A stretch of 64,000 nucleotides of DNA, taken from the NCBI GenBank assembly GCA_050084515.1, contig CM114271.1, positions 9,300,001 to 9,364,000 on the forward strand, written 5' to 3'. The notes below the pieces were generated by a model that was not told where the DNA came from, did not search any database, and was given only the letters and a program-made list of their open reading frames with translations. Shown here piece by piece: positions 19,570 to 30,215 of the stretch; the stretch's first letter is position 1, and every line of letters starts with the position of its first letter. The translations under genes and the position numbers were made by a program. Source of the stretch: Blasia pusilla. Lineage: Eukaryota > Marchantiophyta > Marchantiopsida > Blasiales.

Positions 19570-22500
19570 TCTATACTATAATGTGAGGAAGGGGGGGTTA
19601 CTTCTTTTGGTAACTCCCCGTTCCCAAAGAAGTGAAGCTCCTCCACAAGTGGTGGTCTAAAATGTCTAAAATTTGACTGAAATTTTATTTAGACGGCCAT
19701 CTACTTGAGTGAGGTGAGAAGCCACGTTATTTTTGAACGAGCTACACGGCCTCTATTTACACAAGTGTGCATACGGTATTGGTTAGAGGCTTATGAGGTG
19801 GTCATCAACACAAAATCTTCCGAGGCTTCGGCTCTCACAAGTGTGCATATGGTACTGGTTCCAGGCTTGTGAGGCCCTCATCCGCACAATTGGTACCATA
19901 GTTACAGTAGTAAAAAAAGTATAATTGTGGAAAGTTACAGAAGATCTGGGAGAAAGTTGCAGTTGGAGCGCAAGTTGGAGCGAAGGGCAAGTTGGAGTCG
20001 TGGGTGGAAGGAAGGTGTGGTTGTATGAACGAAGCCTCGATCCGAAAAGCCATGTTCCGATCGAAAGGGGAGATTTGTGTTCCAATGTGAAGGTGAGCTT
20101 TTGTTCCCATCCGATTCAAAGTAAGCCCTGTTTTTGGTCCGAAGGTTAGATTTGTATTCGATTTGTATCCTTTCGAAATGCTCGATTCGTACTCGAACGA
20201 GTTGCAACCGATCGGATCCGATTACGTCATGGCTCGAAAATCGTTGAGATCTTGACGAAAGTGTTTCGATCAATAAAACACACGGTGACTCGGTGTGGAG
20301 AGTGTCTCCAAAATGAAAAAGCGAGAATTATCGCTTTTGCCATTGTTGCCCATCGATTGCACCTAAGGAGAGTGCGCATTTGCTCAGTGCTTGGAGAACC
20401 GGTTGGCGTTTCGTGAAGTCGCTATCGGTGGATCCTAGCAATTATGACGATGCACCTCGTAAGGGGATCAGAGAATTTGGAGGAGGTGCGTTTCACGGTT
20501 GCGCCAATGCCCAAAATTCATAATCGTGGGGCCTCGAATGTAGGCTAACAAAGATCTTTGTGTCGATTTAGGGCATGTGCAAATCTTTGTTAGTCGATGG
20601 ATTCGGCTTGAGTGTGGGACATTTCATCCGGCTAGAAGAGGGCGACGCGAATCTCACTCGGTGGGAGTCTGCGTGGTGCATAGGTGAATCAAATTCTGAG
20701 GGCAAAAGATATCAAGATCGCAGAAGATTCCTACGAAAGATTAGACCGATACGAATGGGTTCGAAAAGACTTTCCTTTTCCCAAACTAGAGCGAGCTCGA
20801 CCCCTGCATAGTGACTTTCTTTGTGTTTGGAACAATAGAGCCCTCGCTTCAACTTCACTTTCCAAAGCAATCACTTTCTGGTTCCTTCCCTTGATTGTCA
20901 TAGTAGAAGGTCAGTAATGCCTTTCAAAGTCGCTTTTGCCCGAGTGCGGTTGCTATGCACACATTCTGCGACTTTTGTAAGTAATTTGAGTCATGAAGGT
21001 CTACAAAGTGTCAGGAAGACACTTAGAATTGCGGAGACAGTTTGAACCGAAACATTGGTTTCATGAAAGCTTCTCGTAGTTAGAATCTTTGGCTTCCTTC
21101 GTTTTTATCCGTGGGTTTTGAGTTATGGCAAGAAAGAATTCAAGTTTTCACTTTTCATCCTCGGGTACTACGGTTGCAACGAATCTTGTCGCTTTTGGAG
21201 AGAAAGGGCGAACGGACAAAGATTGTGTGTCACAAGGTTTTTTTTTTCCTTCCTGCTGATATTCAAGGCTTGCAATCTAGAGGGGAAGACTCGCATGTAA
21301 GAATCAGAGACTGTAATAGACAACAAATTACTGACACACGATATTTTCGTCAAGAGGAAAAGCACTCCATTAACGGAAATAGTACCTATTGAGCCAGATC
21401 AATAGATAGCTCTCAGAAGAAAATTGCTCTTGGCTATGGCAGAGTGATGATCTTCTCATGAAGGGTAGTCCGCAGAGAGGGTTTAGGGTCTGAGTGACCA
21501 ACCACAACTTGCACACTCTGAGTCGCATAGAGAAGAATTTGACACCTTGGCTAAAACACGTTGAGGCAAGTTTGCGCCTTGAAAAATCCCACCGCCTGCA
21601 CCACCGGGATCTTGCCATCTTTATCGATATCCGCTCTTGAAAATAATCCTCAAAAGTACTGAGATTTGCCATTTCAAAGGTACATGGAACGATGGCGGTA
21701 CCGCAAGCAATGACAACAGTCAATCGATTAGCCTATACGATCCCTCGATAAGACAACAATCGACTACAATTGTTGTTCCTTGATATCCAAAGACCCCTTT
21801 CCACCGAAAACGACCGCGACGTTCGCACAAACCAATCACACGCAAGAAGGAAAACGCCATGATTGATTGAACTCGCCGATTCGCAGAGTTCCCGTCCGCG
21901 ACTCGCCTAGAGCCCGATGCGGAGAGCAGACCAAGATTGCTACCGGGACCTTGGACCGTTAACTTTCTCGCCACGTTCTTCTCTTCTCTATGCGCACCAA
22001 TGCAGCATTTCTATCCATCAATGCGGACTACATCTACGCTCCGAACGCGTATGTAGGGAGCCTTCGCACCTGCCGGTCAGGTTACCGGCAGGGGTTGGGG
22101 TAAGGCTAGGCAACGCGATTTTTTTTGGAAAGTTCATTCGTTTTGGGATCGGCAAATGAGAGTGACAAGAGCGATTCAGGGATCATTTTCGAGTCTGAAA
22201 TTTTACAATCAGGAATTCTCTCACACCACAAAATTTCATGGCCATTGTGAACTTCAAAGCGCAATACGAAGGCATATATTTATGGTGATTAATCTAAATT
22301 GACGTCTTCATGGCATATGTTATACAACAGAGGGTCCTGTTTCATCCGAAAAATCAAGAGATTCTTGTTGTGTGATTAGAATGTGGACAAACACAATTTT
22401 ATTGAATAGGTCATTGTTATGAATCGGAATTTTGGGCCGAAAACAACAAGGCATGTGGAGTATCACTTCGCAAGGTTACGTCTCCAACGCAACTTGGGAT

Positions 22501-22728
22501 TTCTGGCCATGAAGCTTCCCAAATAGCCTATTTAGTACCCGACATCTGCTCCCTGTGGGTGTGTGTTTTAGGGCAAGTTCATTGTCCGCACCATACGTCT
22601 TGAATATGTAGGTATGCCGTGCATCGCCATCTATCTCTATAATCAGACCTCCGTCCAAACTATACACCGTAACCATCTTTTATCCTTGCTAATTTGGCGC
22701 CCGTGCATCGCACGGGCATTCTTACTAG
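19570..22728 (+). mobile_element. non-autonomous Helitron, present only in the left arm
   Basis: Starts TCTATACTATAATGTGAGG and ends CATTCTTACTAG after the hairpin CCCGTGCATCGCACGGG (22,701-22,715). Host sequence GCGTACA precedes it and TATTAAT follows; the right arm has these joined without a gap at 51,470/51,471. The length, 3,159 bp, equals the coordinate offset between the arms. Internal short frames (19,835-20,273; 21,111-21,392; 21,720-21,974; 22,476-22,676) have no recognisable domain and may be captured gene pieces. No helicase is encoded. Confidence 0.93.
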
Positions 22729-23739
22729 TATTAATGAAAGCAGGATCACAATGGGGTATGTGTGCGCGCGCTGCACCATTGTTTGTGGCGCCCCTCTCTG
22801 CCTTCATTGTTGAACCTAAAAAAAGCGGAAAATCATCGGACACAAAGACCAATTCCGCATAAAGATTCTATCGATCACCCTTGCCAATGGAGGCCCATTG
22901 CATTATTATCGTAGTTGCTTCCTTTCCGTATGTGTGTTCGTATTGACCGTGGGGGAGAAATCATAGTGATCGGACTAAAACAATTTTAAACAACGCCAAT
23001 TCCTTTCGACTAGGTCGGGGTAGTTTTTTCATGAGAATTGGTAAATTTCCGGTCTTTACATATGAGAACGGAAATTTATTTTTTTTTTTTTTTTTTTGGC
23101 CAGCTAATGACATACAAAGGAGAACTCATGTATTCCTTCGGTTTTGACCGGTGACTGAGAAACCGAATCGGAAATTTTAAATTTATTCCGGCTAGCTCTA
23201 CGCGTAATCCCGGTTCTCCCCGGACATTGGTTTTGACCAATTTAATACGAAATGGATTTTTCTGATTATAATCGGCTACGATTACTTATTACCCTTGATC
23301 TCCCCGATCATTGCACTTAACCGAGGCTTGTCAAAAGTAGGATGAGAAATTGATGTCGAACAAAATTCTGCACAATAAATAAGTAAATTTGTGGATTAGT
23401 ATGGCTTGCAAATGAATGAAAAGGGATTTCTTTCTTCCTTCCTATTTTATTTTGTTATTGGTAGTGAAGGACGAGAATGACTGATAAGAAGGATGACCAT
23501 GAAATATAACATGGAATGACAAAAGTAATTAGCCCAACATAAATAAATGAAGATGACCTTCATGAAGAATGGGAAAGAGGAATTGAATGTGTTCCATTAT
23601 TTCTTGGTTTTCTCTTTTCCTAGTTGGGTTGGTATATATGCCCATGATTTCTTGCAGATTTCTTGCCCCACATGGTAGGAAAATAATTCTTTAAAAAATG
23701 GTAGCAAATAATGGGCGCATTCTTTCTATTAAAAATAGA
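22729..23739. other. spacer between Helitrons, left arm
   Basis: Matches 50,460-51,470 inverted. No gene is seen. It includes a run of about 23 T at 23,075-23,097 where the right arm has an (AAATA)-like tract, and an ACCGAATCGG-type motif around 23,160. Confidence 0.6.
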
Positions 23740-24557
23740 CTAGTAAGGTGCCGTCGATGATGCACAGAAAACAATTTGTTTGAAGAGTTACTGTTTAGTG
23801 AAGAGATTTTCATGTTCACTCATGATCGTGCCTCCTTCTATTTCCAACACTCTCGTGTTTCTGTAATATAATTTCAAATTTTATTTCATTCAAGTATTGT
23901 TTTATATACTACATTTCGTGTGTAGGCACCGTCCTTATTTGAATGTTCATCGCTTCCAAGGGTAATGTGGATGGAACTTCTCTTCCCTACTCTAGATAAT
24001 GCTTCATACAATTGATCGTGAAAAAATACATGAGTAGGCAAGTAAATGCCAACATTTTGCAAAGTTTGACCTTGAGACTTATTAATAGTCATAGCAAAAG
24101 TTGGGCGAATAGGGAATTGAAACCTACGTAAATCAAATGGCAGACCAGAATCCGATGCAATCAATGGAATCCGTGGAATAAAAACTCGATCTCCAATATT
24201 CTTCCCGATAATAATTTCGCCATCTATACAATGTTGCATAACTCCAGGAATCACCAATCTCATCCCGTGTGCTTGTCCTTGTGACCCATTCATGTTTAAA
24301 CGATGCGGAGGCCAGAAGGCAAGCATGTATTCAAAAATTCCATTGGATAGATATGACTCATCCCCTCATTTGGAATAGAGTCGACGCTAAGGTAAATATG
24401 CTCTTGTACAATGTGTAATGAATTCGTGAGAAACAATAATGTATTAGTAAAGATAGTCAGTAAAACAATCCTAAACCCTAAAGCCTAAGAGAAAAAAATC
24501 CATGTAGAAGATGTATGTAGGTTAAGAGAAAAAAATCCATGTAGAAGATGTATGTAG
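23740..24557 (-). pseudogene. Helitron PIF1-helicase C-terminal fragment and 3' end, left arm
   Basis: On the minus strand: LPPHRLNMNGSQGQAHGMR, GEIIIGKNIGDRVFIPRIP, then PIRPTFAMTINKSQGQTL and the LYEALSRVG box. These are the C-terminal RecD/PIF1-type helicase motifs (V and VI) of plant Helitrons. The element ends CACCTTACTAG at 23,740, but its 3' hairpin is destroyed here (CATCGACGGC instead of CGCACGGGC in the right arm). Upstream of 24,326 there is only intron sequence. Homology to the right arm stops at the rearrangement junction at 24,557. Confidence 0.85.
24486..24557. repeat. 37-bp tandem duplication at the rearrangement junction
   Basis: A unit starting TAAGAGAAAAAAATCCATG occurs twice with period 37 (24,486 and 24,523). 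The right arm has it once, at 49,671 downward, with TAAGAGA at both ends. The second copy ends at GTAG, overlapping the LTR sequence TAGCGCC by three bases. It is explained by one slip between the two TAAGAGA sites during copying. Confidence 0.85.
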
Positions 24558-25245
24558 CGCCAAGATGCGTTTGGAACAAATAAGGGTGCGTTGGAAAGCT
24601 TATGAAGAGCCGGTCCAAACGCACCAAATATTGCTGCAAACGCATAAGCAACGGCCGAGATACAACCCGAAAATGACTGTAAGTGGAGTCGGGTTGAGGG
24701 CCACAATGAAGGGGAGGGGTTATTGGAGAACCCCAGAAGTACTAGCAAGGGGGAAGGTCTCCGAGAGTGCTTGGAACCCAAACCCCACTTTGGGCGCCGC
24801 GGGGCGGCCCAAGGGCATGGAACGGAACGCGAGTTTGGGGGTTGGGTTGGAAAACCTGCACCAAGTCCATTGAGGCGATTTTAGACATCCCTCTTGGATT
24901 CCACCCCGCGACTCAATTACTTGGGTCTCGGTTCGGAACTCACCCGAGGACCGTTGAACAGTTGGGATTGCTAGGCGCGCAAGTGCCGTTTCAGATCCCT
25001 GGACTAACCAGGAAGTATGTTCCAAGTCTTGAAGGACTTGCCATGTTTTGGAAACTAGGAATTAAGGAAGGTTGAGCTTGATGAGAAACCGAGTTGAGGA
25101 CCCGGTGGGTTGGAACGCTGGTTGGCCCAGACCCGACTAACGAGAGTGCGTGTTTGGGTGCAGATCAGCGATGAGTTCGTGACCTACTGAACGTACGCTT
25201 CCGCAACACTAAAGATTGACGTTCAAGGAGAGTAGGGGCGCGACA
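24555..25245 (+). repeat. 5'-truncated LTR, right part of the broken insertion
   Basis: Begins TAGCGCCAAGATGCG, equivalent to about position 288 of the 1-kb LTR, and runs to the normal end GGGGCGCGACA. CTACC follows at 25,246-25,250. It carries private differences from both other copies and a deletion in the CCCGACCCTC region. With the left LTR it brackets the inverted block inside the gypsy integrase. Confidence 0.85.
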
Positions 25246-25738
25246 CTACCGAACGGCAGAGAAAGTCACTACCAGGTATACACCATTCTATTTGACATAT
25301 TGAATTCAACCCCTTGTTCCAATCGAATGGGATGCGCCCACCTACCAAATTTTGGAAGAGGAGAGAAATGACGAAGAGTTGATTGTCACTGAAAAGAGGA
25401 ACGAGGACTTGGTAACTATGGAGCAGGCAAGACATCTTGCTCTTGGCCATATGAAGACTCTCCAAACCCAGAGAAAGAAGTGCTATGACAAGAACTTGAG
25501 ACCACAATCAATTAAAGAAGGAGATTTGGTGCTGCTCTATGATAATCATAATCTGAAATTCCTAGGGAAGCTAAAATTAAGTTGGATGGGACCTTATCGA
25601 GTCCTATAGATTTATGAAAATGGTTATTTACAACTAGAAACATTAAGAGGAGAAGCATTTCCAGAAAGAGTGAATGGCATGCATGTGCGAAGATATCATA
25701 CATCCGACTGAAGACTGAGGGAGGGGGTAAGGAAGAGG
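25246..25738 (+). pseudogene. gypsy-1 integrase C-terminal half
   Basis: The frame resumes with RTAEKVTTRYTPF in exact continuation of 7,783. A TGA follows LTY, then PIEWDAPTYQILEEE and the C-terminal GDLVLLYDNHNLKF / GKLKLSWMGPYRV motif of gypsy integrases (GPF/Y-like WMGPYRV), a TAG, then the tail ending HTSD and TGA at 25,709-25,711. A purine tract (GAGGGAGGGGG) follows, a candidate polypurine tract, before TGCGGTAAGA at 25,739. Confidence 0.85.
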
Positions 25739-26252
25739 TGCGGTAAGAAGAGAGGAAGAGAGGAAGAGAGGAGAGATGAGAGAGGAGAGAAGAAGAGAGG
25801 AGATAGGATAGAGGAAACTACCTTCAACCCAAAGAGATATTTGTTTTTTGAAGAGAGTTTCCTATGATTTGAAGAGAGTTTCCGTTGGGTTGAAGAGAGG
25901 AAACTTTTTGTGTGATTTTTTTTGCACTTTCCTTCTCAATTCTTAAGCACTCCCACAGATTTTTTTTCTCTTCCAAATTTTAGCAACCCATGTGAGTCTG
26001 ACGAGTTGCAATTTGCACAAAAATTAGAAAACTGAAAAATCAGTGGAATCATAAGTGTGGAACCAATCACTTTTTCCATCCAAGGTCTGGAAAAAATCTA
26101 TCATTTGCCCCGGGCTGAGTAGAGTTCAAGCTCAAAACGAAGGTTCTGGAAAAATGAAAGTACACTCTAAAACCTCATTTTGCATCCTCAAAGTGGTTTG
26201 TTTAGAATACTTTGCACTTCTTTGAGGGAGAGAATTGGTTCATGGATTCCTA
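25739..26252 (+). repeat. candidate gypsy-1 3' LTR start and unassigned sequence
   Basis: TGCGGTAAGAAGAGAGG, directly after the purine tract, is shared with 63,675-63,728, where it interrupts copia. It is the probable LTR start. A GAGAGG-rich stretch follows to about 25,830. From about 25,850 the origin is unclear. One degenerate palindrome lies at 25,982-26,009. The LTR end was not located. Confidence 0.4.
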
Positions 26253-26715
26253 CGGGGGCTGGTATTCTGGCAAGAGAGAGTAAGAGAGGAGAGGAAGAGA
26301 GGAAGAGAGGAAGAGAGGAGAGTCTCTCTTAAAAAAAAAGGGCCAAATCCGCCTCCTCTCTTCAAAACTTTTTGACAAATTTGAAATTTTCGTTTGCTTT
26401 CAAATTCAGGAAATCTTTACAAGAGAGTAGGTTGTGGTCCACATTTGGCCCTAAAAAAACCTCCTTTTTCCTGGGGGCGAAAGAAAAGTAGACATCATAA
26501 GACCACTACAATTTTTTTTCCATCACTCTCCATGTGAGCCTAAGTTTCTTAACATTACCTGTCTCGGTCTACAAAAAGCAGTGCCCATGGGTATTTTTGT
26601 TGGAGGACCACCCGGATGCCAACCTCTGTTTTTGCAGGGATTGTTGCCTGCATCATGGCCTCCCCTGAATTGCCCCATAACCAACTTTCTGTTGGTTATG
26701 AGTGGTTCTTTGAAC
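26253..26715 (-). repeat. repeat tail (minus) fused to copy 2
   Basis: Reverse complement of the tail at 6,300-6,812: GGGGGCTGGTATTCTGGC start, purine tract, GGCCAAATCCGCCTCC, then CTAAGTTTCTTAACATTACC and the AACTTTCTGTTGG dyad. At about 26,700 it is joined directly to the end of exon E of copy 2, lacking the about 1.2-kb 3' region present in copies 1 and 5. Confidence 0.7.
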
Positions 26716-27228
26716 TCACTCGTCATCGTCCGAGAGCTCTTGCAAAATTGCTTTCGGCCTTACCCTCCCAATTTTCGGAATCGTTGGAAGTGACAATGGA
26801 GTCACTACCAATGGTGGGTCTGGAACCAGAGCTCTCGGCTTCGGTGGAGAGTTGTACGCCCCAACGAGCCTTTCGTTTTCTGCCTTTGCCTCCTTGCAAA
26901 GGTCAAACAGTTCTTGCCTTCCCTCGAGGCAGAGAATGTTCCTGCCACTCTGCCAGGCGCCTTTGATACTTGCCCTTGAAAGTCCCACTAAGTCGAACAC
27001 CAAGTCACCCGGCCTTGAGCAGAGCTCGATGAGCGTTTGCATGGGGGCTGGCAATTTTTCCCTTCCTCCCGAAGGAAGTCTTGTCTTGCATGTAAATTCC
27101 CGAGGGGGAATTGTACAAACTATCTAAGTTGTACCCATCTGAGCATGGATCCACAGGATCCTGGATCTTGAACACATGGAAATTGTGCTCGGGCCGAACG
27201 AAGCAGTACACGTAGGAGTGGTCCATCT
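26716..27228 (-). pseudogene. methyltransferase-like exon E, motif I (copy 2)
   Basis: Minus strand, preceded by CTTTACAG. It reads MDHSYVYCFVRPEHNF, then a one-base deletion near 27,080 shifts the frame. The rest continues as MQTLIELCSRPGD, VFDLVGLSRAS (second Gly changed to Arg) and GRNILCLEGRQELF, ending DDDE and TGA. The 79-97% pattern of shared motifs with copies 1, 3 and 5 is visible by eye, but identity was not computed. The frameshift and the motif I change make it non-functional. Confidence 0.62.
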
Positions 27229-27718
27229 GTAAAGAAGCACGTTGGAAAGAATGTCAGCATAATGTGCAACACATCACCAAAGAAGTCAACTTGACCCTAG
27301 AGAACTTTTTCAATTACTAACTTTGGATCAACCCGTCGGGCTCTCCGTTGTTTTTGTCCATGAGGTTGCTGGCCTAGAGCAGCCCATGCTCCACTGAGAG
27401 CAACCCGTCGCTATCCGACGGGTTGCAACTTTCCGGAAACAGAGGGAAAAACCAAAAGCAACTCCAACCCGTCGGGTTCCGATGGGTTGCAGGTACACCA
27501 CGGTTTTCCCTGTGTTTCTGGGAAAGATGCAACCCGTCGGATAGCGACGGGTTGCTCTGAGCAGAGCATGGGCTGCTCTTAGCCAGCAACATGTCGCCTT
27601 CCAACGGGTTGCTCATGGAAAAAAACAACGGAGATATACTATCTGAAATTAACACTCATTGAGCCTTACCCGAATTTGAAAATATATTTGATATTATACT
27701 ATAGGAATTGAGCCTTAC
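27229..27718 (-). repeat. intron 3 of copy 2: palindromic array
   Basis: Contains palindromes near 27,333, 27,402, 27,466, 27,530 and 27,586 with the intron-3-type centres, ending at CCTTAC (donor GTAAGG on the minus strand) at 27,713-27,718. A second donor-like CCTTACCCGAA at 27,664 is a short duplication, also seen beside copy 3. Confidence 0.8.
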
Positions 27719-28372
27719 CCGAATCTGACTCGTCGCGGATCGGAGTGGGTACTCGTTTATTATGATCCACGATTGCGCCGTTCTCCACTTTAGCGACCTC
27801 TTGACGCACTGGAGGTTGAAGAGCTCGTCCTCGCTCCCTCCAATCAACACCAAGAAGCAGCCCCTGTCACTCATATAGCCGTCTACAAAGGAGAACAATA
27901 GCGCGATTTGGTCATAAGAGAGCGGCACATTCCACTCAGGTACCCCATCCGACGGATTCTCGCCCCACAGTCGCAAACCCGAGGGCAGATCAGCGATCAA
28001 GAGATCCACCGCAACCTCTTCAACCACTCCATTCACCGTCCTGGCAGCGTGCCCGTTTCGTTGGAGCTTCCGTCGCAGGGTTGTCAATTTATCAATGGCT
28101 GGTGTCGACGCTTGAGAACTGAAGCTTTTCAGCTCATCCAATAAAGGAGTGAACTGAAGGAGGACGCTTGTCTGGGTCGTTGTTTGTCTGTGTCTTCCCA
28201 AGGATGATGGACTGTATTCTCCTTGTGACAACCATGGCACCTCTCGCTTCCGCTTCTCCCGAGTCTGCGGACGGCTTGTCGGGGTCTCTATGACCTCAGA
28301 CTCTAGTGGGGTTTTCTTCGCCGAGGACCTGGTCCGACCCTCAATGGTGGGTGATATTCCCCTCTGATACAA
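27719..28372 (-). pseudogene. methyltransferase-like exon D, motif IV (copy 2)
   Basis: An intact minus-strand frame of 218 residues: TRSSAKKTPLESEVIETP linker, LLQFTPLLDELKSFSS, RKLQRNGHAARTVNG, VAVDLLIADLPSGLRLWGEN (motif IV region), WNVPLSYDQIALLFSFVDGY, RGCFLVLIGG and RTAQSWIINEYPL. It lacks the A-run frameshift of copy 1, so it is the best version of this exon. The preceding sequence does not contain exon C; it runs into the palindromic inverted repeat at 28,400. Predicted role as for copy 1. Confidence 0.62.
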
Positions 28373-28399
28373 TCCTGCACATCCAAACTCAACCCGTCA

Positions 28400-28908
28400 G
28401 AAACTGTTTTTGGCCGAAATCAACTCGTCGGAGTCCGACGGGTTGCATTCGGAAGTTGGTTTAGCAAATTTCGCGTCAAATTGCAAGTTTCCATTCAATT
28501 GCGCAACCTGTCGGACTCCGACGGGTTGCTATGTTTACGTTAGTATGTTCAATTGCACAACCCGTCGGAGTCTGACGGGTTGAAACCAGGCATTAGCAAA
28601 TCTGAATGCAATCCGTCGGACTCCGACGGATCGTCACAGCTCAAGGTCGGATTCTAGCAACAAGCTAAATGAGGCAACCCGTAAGAGTCCGACGGATTGC
28701 ATTCAGATTTGCTAATGCCTGGTTTGAACCCGTCGGAGTCCGACGGGTTGTGCAATTGAACATACTAATGTGAACATAGCAACCCGTCGGACTCCGACGG
28801 GTTGCGTAATTGAATGGAAACTTGCAATTTGACGCGAAATTTGCTAAACCAACTTCCGAATGCAACCCGGCGGACTCCGACGAGTTGATTTCGGCCAAAA
28901 ACAGTTTC
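28400..28908. repeat. head-to-head palindromic junction between copies 2 and 3
   Basis: Two arms (about 28,400-28,630 and 28,678-28,908) are near-perfect reverse complements with about a 47-bp spacer, and each arm itself contains four short dyads. Coordinates pair with a sum near 57,308. The spacer includes TCACAGCTCAAGGTCGGA, which matches 1,800-1,822 in copy 1, so each arm is an intron-2 end. It sits at the symmetry centre of inverted copies 2 and 3. Confidence 0.85.
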
Positions 28909-28925
28909 GAGTCAAGCAACCCGTT

Positions 28926-29699
28926 GTTGGCTTCAAAGGTCCGCACAGCCAAAGACAAATCCACAGCGGGTCTCAAAGGCAAGGAGGGGAGGGAAGAATT
29001 TCAAGGCCGAGTCTTCCCAAAGATAGGCTGAAGATTCAAGGCCAGAGGCGGAATCGTCCGGGCGAGCGGGGAGAGAGGGTCGGACCAGGTCCTCGGAAAA
29101 AAAAAACCACACCAGAGTCCGAGTTCATAGAGACCCTGACAAGCCGTCCGCAGACTCGGGAGAAGCGGAAGCGAGAGGTGCCAGTGTTGTCCCAAGGACA
29201 ATATAGTCCATCATCCTTGGGAAGACATAGAGAAACAACGACCCGGACAAGCGTCCTCCTTTAGTTCACGAATTTACTGGATGAGCTGAAAAGCTTCAGT
29301 TCTCAAGCGTCGATACCCGCCATTGATAAATTGACAACACTAGGACGGAAGCTCCAACGAAACAGGCACGCTCCTTGGACGGTGAATGGAGTGGTCGAAG
29401 AGGTTGCGGTGGATCTCTTGATCGCTGATATGCCCTCGGGGTTGCGACTGTGGGACAAGAATCCATCAGATGGGGTTCCTGACTGGAATGTTCCCCTCTC
29501 TTATGACCAAATCGCGCTATTGTTCTCCTTTGCAGACGCCTATCTGAGTGACAGGGGCTGCTTCTTAGTGTTGACTGGAGGGAGCAAGGACGAGCTTTTC
29601 AACCTCCACTGCGTCAAGAGGTCGCTAAAGTGGAGGACGGTGCAATCGTGGATCATAAAAAATGAGTACCCACTCCTATCCGCGATGAATCTGATTCGG
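28926..29699 (+). pseudogene. methyltransferase-like exons C/D (copy 3)
   Basis: Starts inside the exon C linker (SKVRTAKDKS), with a poly-A frameshift region near 29,096 as in copy 1. A TAG at about 29,262 replaces the Gln of LLQF. The domain then continues intact: RKLQRNRHAPWTVNG, VDLLIADMPSGLRLWDKN (motif IV as D-M-P-S-G), WNVPLSYDQIALLFSFADAY, RGCFLVLTGG and RTVQSWIIKNEYPL, ending at GGGTAAGG. It is the mirror image of copy 2. Confidence 0.62.
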
Positions 29700-30215
29700 G
29701 TAAGGCTCAATTCCTGTAGTATAATCTCAAATATATATTCAAATTCGGGTAAGGCTCAATGCGTGTGAATTTCAGATAGCATATCTCCGTTGTTTTTGTC
29801 CGTGAGCAACCCGTCGGAAGGCGACGGGTTGCTGGCTTAGAGCAGCCCATGCTTGGCTAAGAGCAACCCGTTGGTTTCCGACGGGTTGCATCTTTCCCAG
29901 AAACACAGGGAAAACCGTGGTGTACCTGCAACCCGTCGGAACCCGACGGGTTGCGCCTTTGGTTTTTCCTCTGTATTTTGAGCCGCAACCCGTCGGAAAG
30001 CGACGGGTTGCTCTCACCAAGCATGGGTCGCTTAACCAGCAAGAACCCGCCGCCTTCCGACGGGTTGGTCATGGACAAAACAACCCGTCGAACTCCGACA
30101 GGTTGCTCCAAAGTTAGTAATTGAAAAAAGTTCTCTAGGGTCAAGCCGAGTTCTTTGGTGACGTGTTGCACATTATGCCAAGTTTCGACATTCTTTCCAA
30201 CGTGTTTTCTTACAG
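29700..30215 (+). repeat. intron 3 of copy 3: palindromic array
   Basis: GTAAGG to TCTTACAG. Dyads begin near 29,806, 29,863, 29,929, 29,985, 30,044 and 30,081, with intron-3-type centres. A 45-bp duplication of the donor region (ATTCGGGTAAGGCTCAAT at 29,694 and 29,743) precedes the array. Confidence 0.8.

Larger units (their letters stand above)
7784..24557 (-). repeat. left arm of the large inverted duplication
   Basis: Everything from here to 24,557 is the reverse complement of 49,665-63,207, apart from a 3,159-bp Helitron at 19,570-22,728 and small indels. Paired coordinates sum to 70,990 in the copia region, 71,039 in the first Helitron and about 74,198 in the PIF1 region; the last step equals the inserted Helitron exactly. 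A 219-residue copia segment differs at 9 residues between arms. The contents are the LTR, copia, unknown gene, palindromic promoter, Helitron, spacer and Helitron helicase fragment. Confidence 0.92.

Noticed and set aside
20575-20917. Gene fragments inside the 3.2-kb Helitron
   Set aside because: Several open frames exist, but I recognise no protein and see no intron-exon structure. Capture is possible but unsupported.
7784-25245. A single giant LTR retrotransposon with two LTRs and CTACC duplications
   Set aside because: The interior has no gag-pol on the LTR strand and is an inverted copy of a nested block found elsewhere. The left LTR lacks a primer-binding site after it and is followed by copia sequence. 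A gutted full element remains a weaker alternative.
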